Assembly: GCA_964478415.1 (NCBI GenBank)
Contig: CAYZII010000054.1
Span: forward strand, 1-13,878
DNA length: 13,878 nt
Direction: 5' to 3'
Source: Sulfuricystis sp964478415
Lineage (GTDB): Bacteria > Pseudomonadota > Gammaproteobacteria > Burkholderiales > Rhodocyclaceae
In this document: positions 13,815 through 13,878 of the stretch, in pieces
Numbering within the stretch: position 1 is the first letter of the stretch
Layout: each line of letters opens with the position of its first letter
The notes under the pieces: generated by a model
The model's database searches: none
Told to the model about the DNA's origin: nothing
The model's input: the letters and a program-made list of their open reading frames with translations, nothing else
Made by a program: the position numbers and the translations under genes

Positions 13815-13878
13815 TTACTGCTTCGTCACCTTCAGGTCGCCATCGGCATCGATGCCGAGCTTGTAGCCGAACGAGACG
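13815..13878 (-). CDS. C-terminal end of an unrecognised protein
   Basis: The minus strand has 20 codons ending in TAA that read VSFGYKLGIDADGDLKVTKQ. They run off the window edge. The reading is supported by the stop position, the tight 38-base gap to the cytochrome c4 gene and GC-rich codon use, but no family is recognised. The tail does not look like the aromatic end I remember for NirS. It should be the gene preceding cytochrome c4 in the nir operon. Confidence 0.5.
   Translation of the reverse strand, partial: VSFGYKLGIDADGDLKVTKQ

Overview
The window looks like chromosomal DNA of a GC-rich denitrifying betaproteobacterium (Rhodocyclales/Sterolibacteriaceae-like is my inference). The gene order thrS-infC-rpmI-rplT-pheS-pheT-ihfA-merR-tRNA-Pro is typical of beta/gammaproteobacteria, and the other half carries heme d1 biosynthesis genes for a cd1-type nitrite reductase. 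Apart from the last codons of one gene at the left edge, every supported gene lies on the minus strand, so transcription runs from high to low coordinates. No mobile element, CRISPR array or phage gene was seen.

Right part, 13878 to about 9720 (denitrification): the C-terminal end of an unrecognised protein, a periplasmic diheme cytochrome c4, a small monoheme NirC-like cytochrome, the lipoprotein NirF (dihydro-heme d1 dehydrogenase), a fused NirD-NirL, then NirG and NirH. Gaps of a few bases or overlaps join these genes, which indicates one transcript. NirDL and NirG/NirH are the siroheme decarboxylase subunits that start heme d1 synthesis, and NirF acts at its end in the periplasm. nirS, nirE, nirJ and nirN are not in the window.

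Middle, 9719 to 7883 (redox control): directly behind nirH lies a two-component pair of the RegB/RegA (PrrB/PrrA) family. The kinase keeps the quinone-site-like heptapeptide and a cysteine shortly after the phosphoacceptor histidine. The 71-bp spacer between nirH and regB contains a 15-bp sequence that fits the RegA/RegR-box consensus as I remember it. This suggests a self-regulated redox switch wired to the nir operon.

Left part, 7782 to 86 (translation machinery): a tRNA-Asp with its own promoter leads through a terminator-like hairpin into thrS, infC (starting at a rare ATC codon), rpmI, rplT, a strong intrinsic terminator/attenuator, pheS, pheT, ihfA, an overlapping MerR-type regulator and tRNA-Pro(GGG), closed by an intrinsic terminator. 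The C-terminus of an amino-acid ABC transporter ATPase converges on that terminator from the plus strand.

The most noteworthy items are the RegA-box match and the nir-regBA linkage, the ATC start of infC, the attenuator-like hairpin before pheS without a visible leader peptide, and an exact 25-bp repeat shared by pheT and the 5' end of the cytochrome c4 gene.
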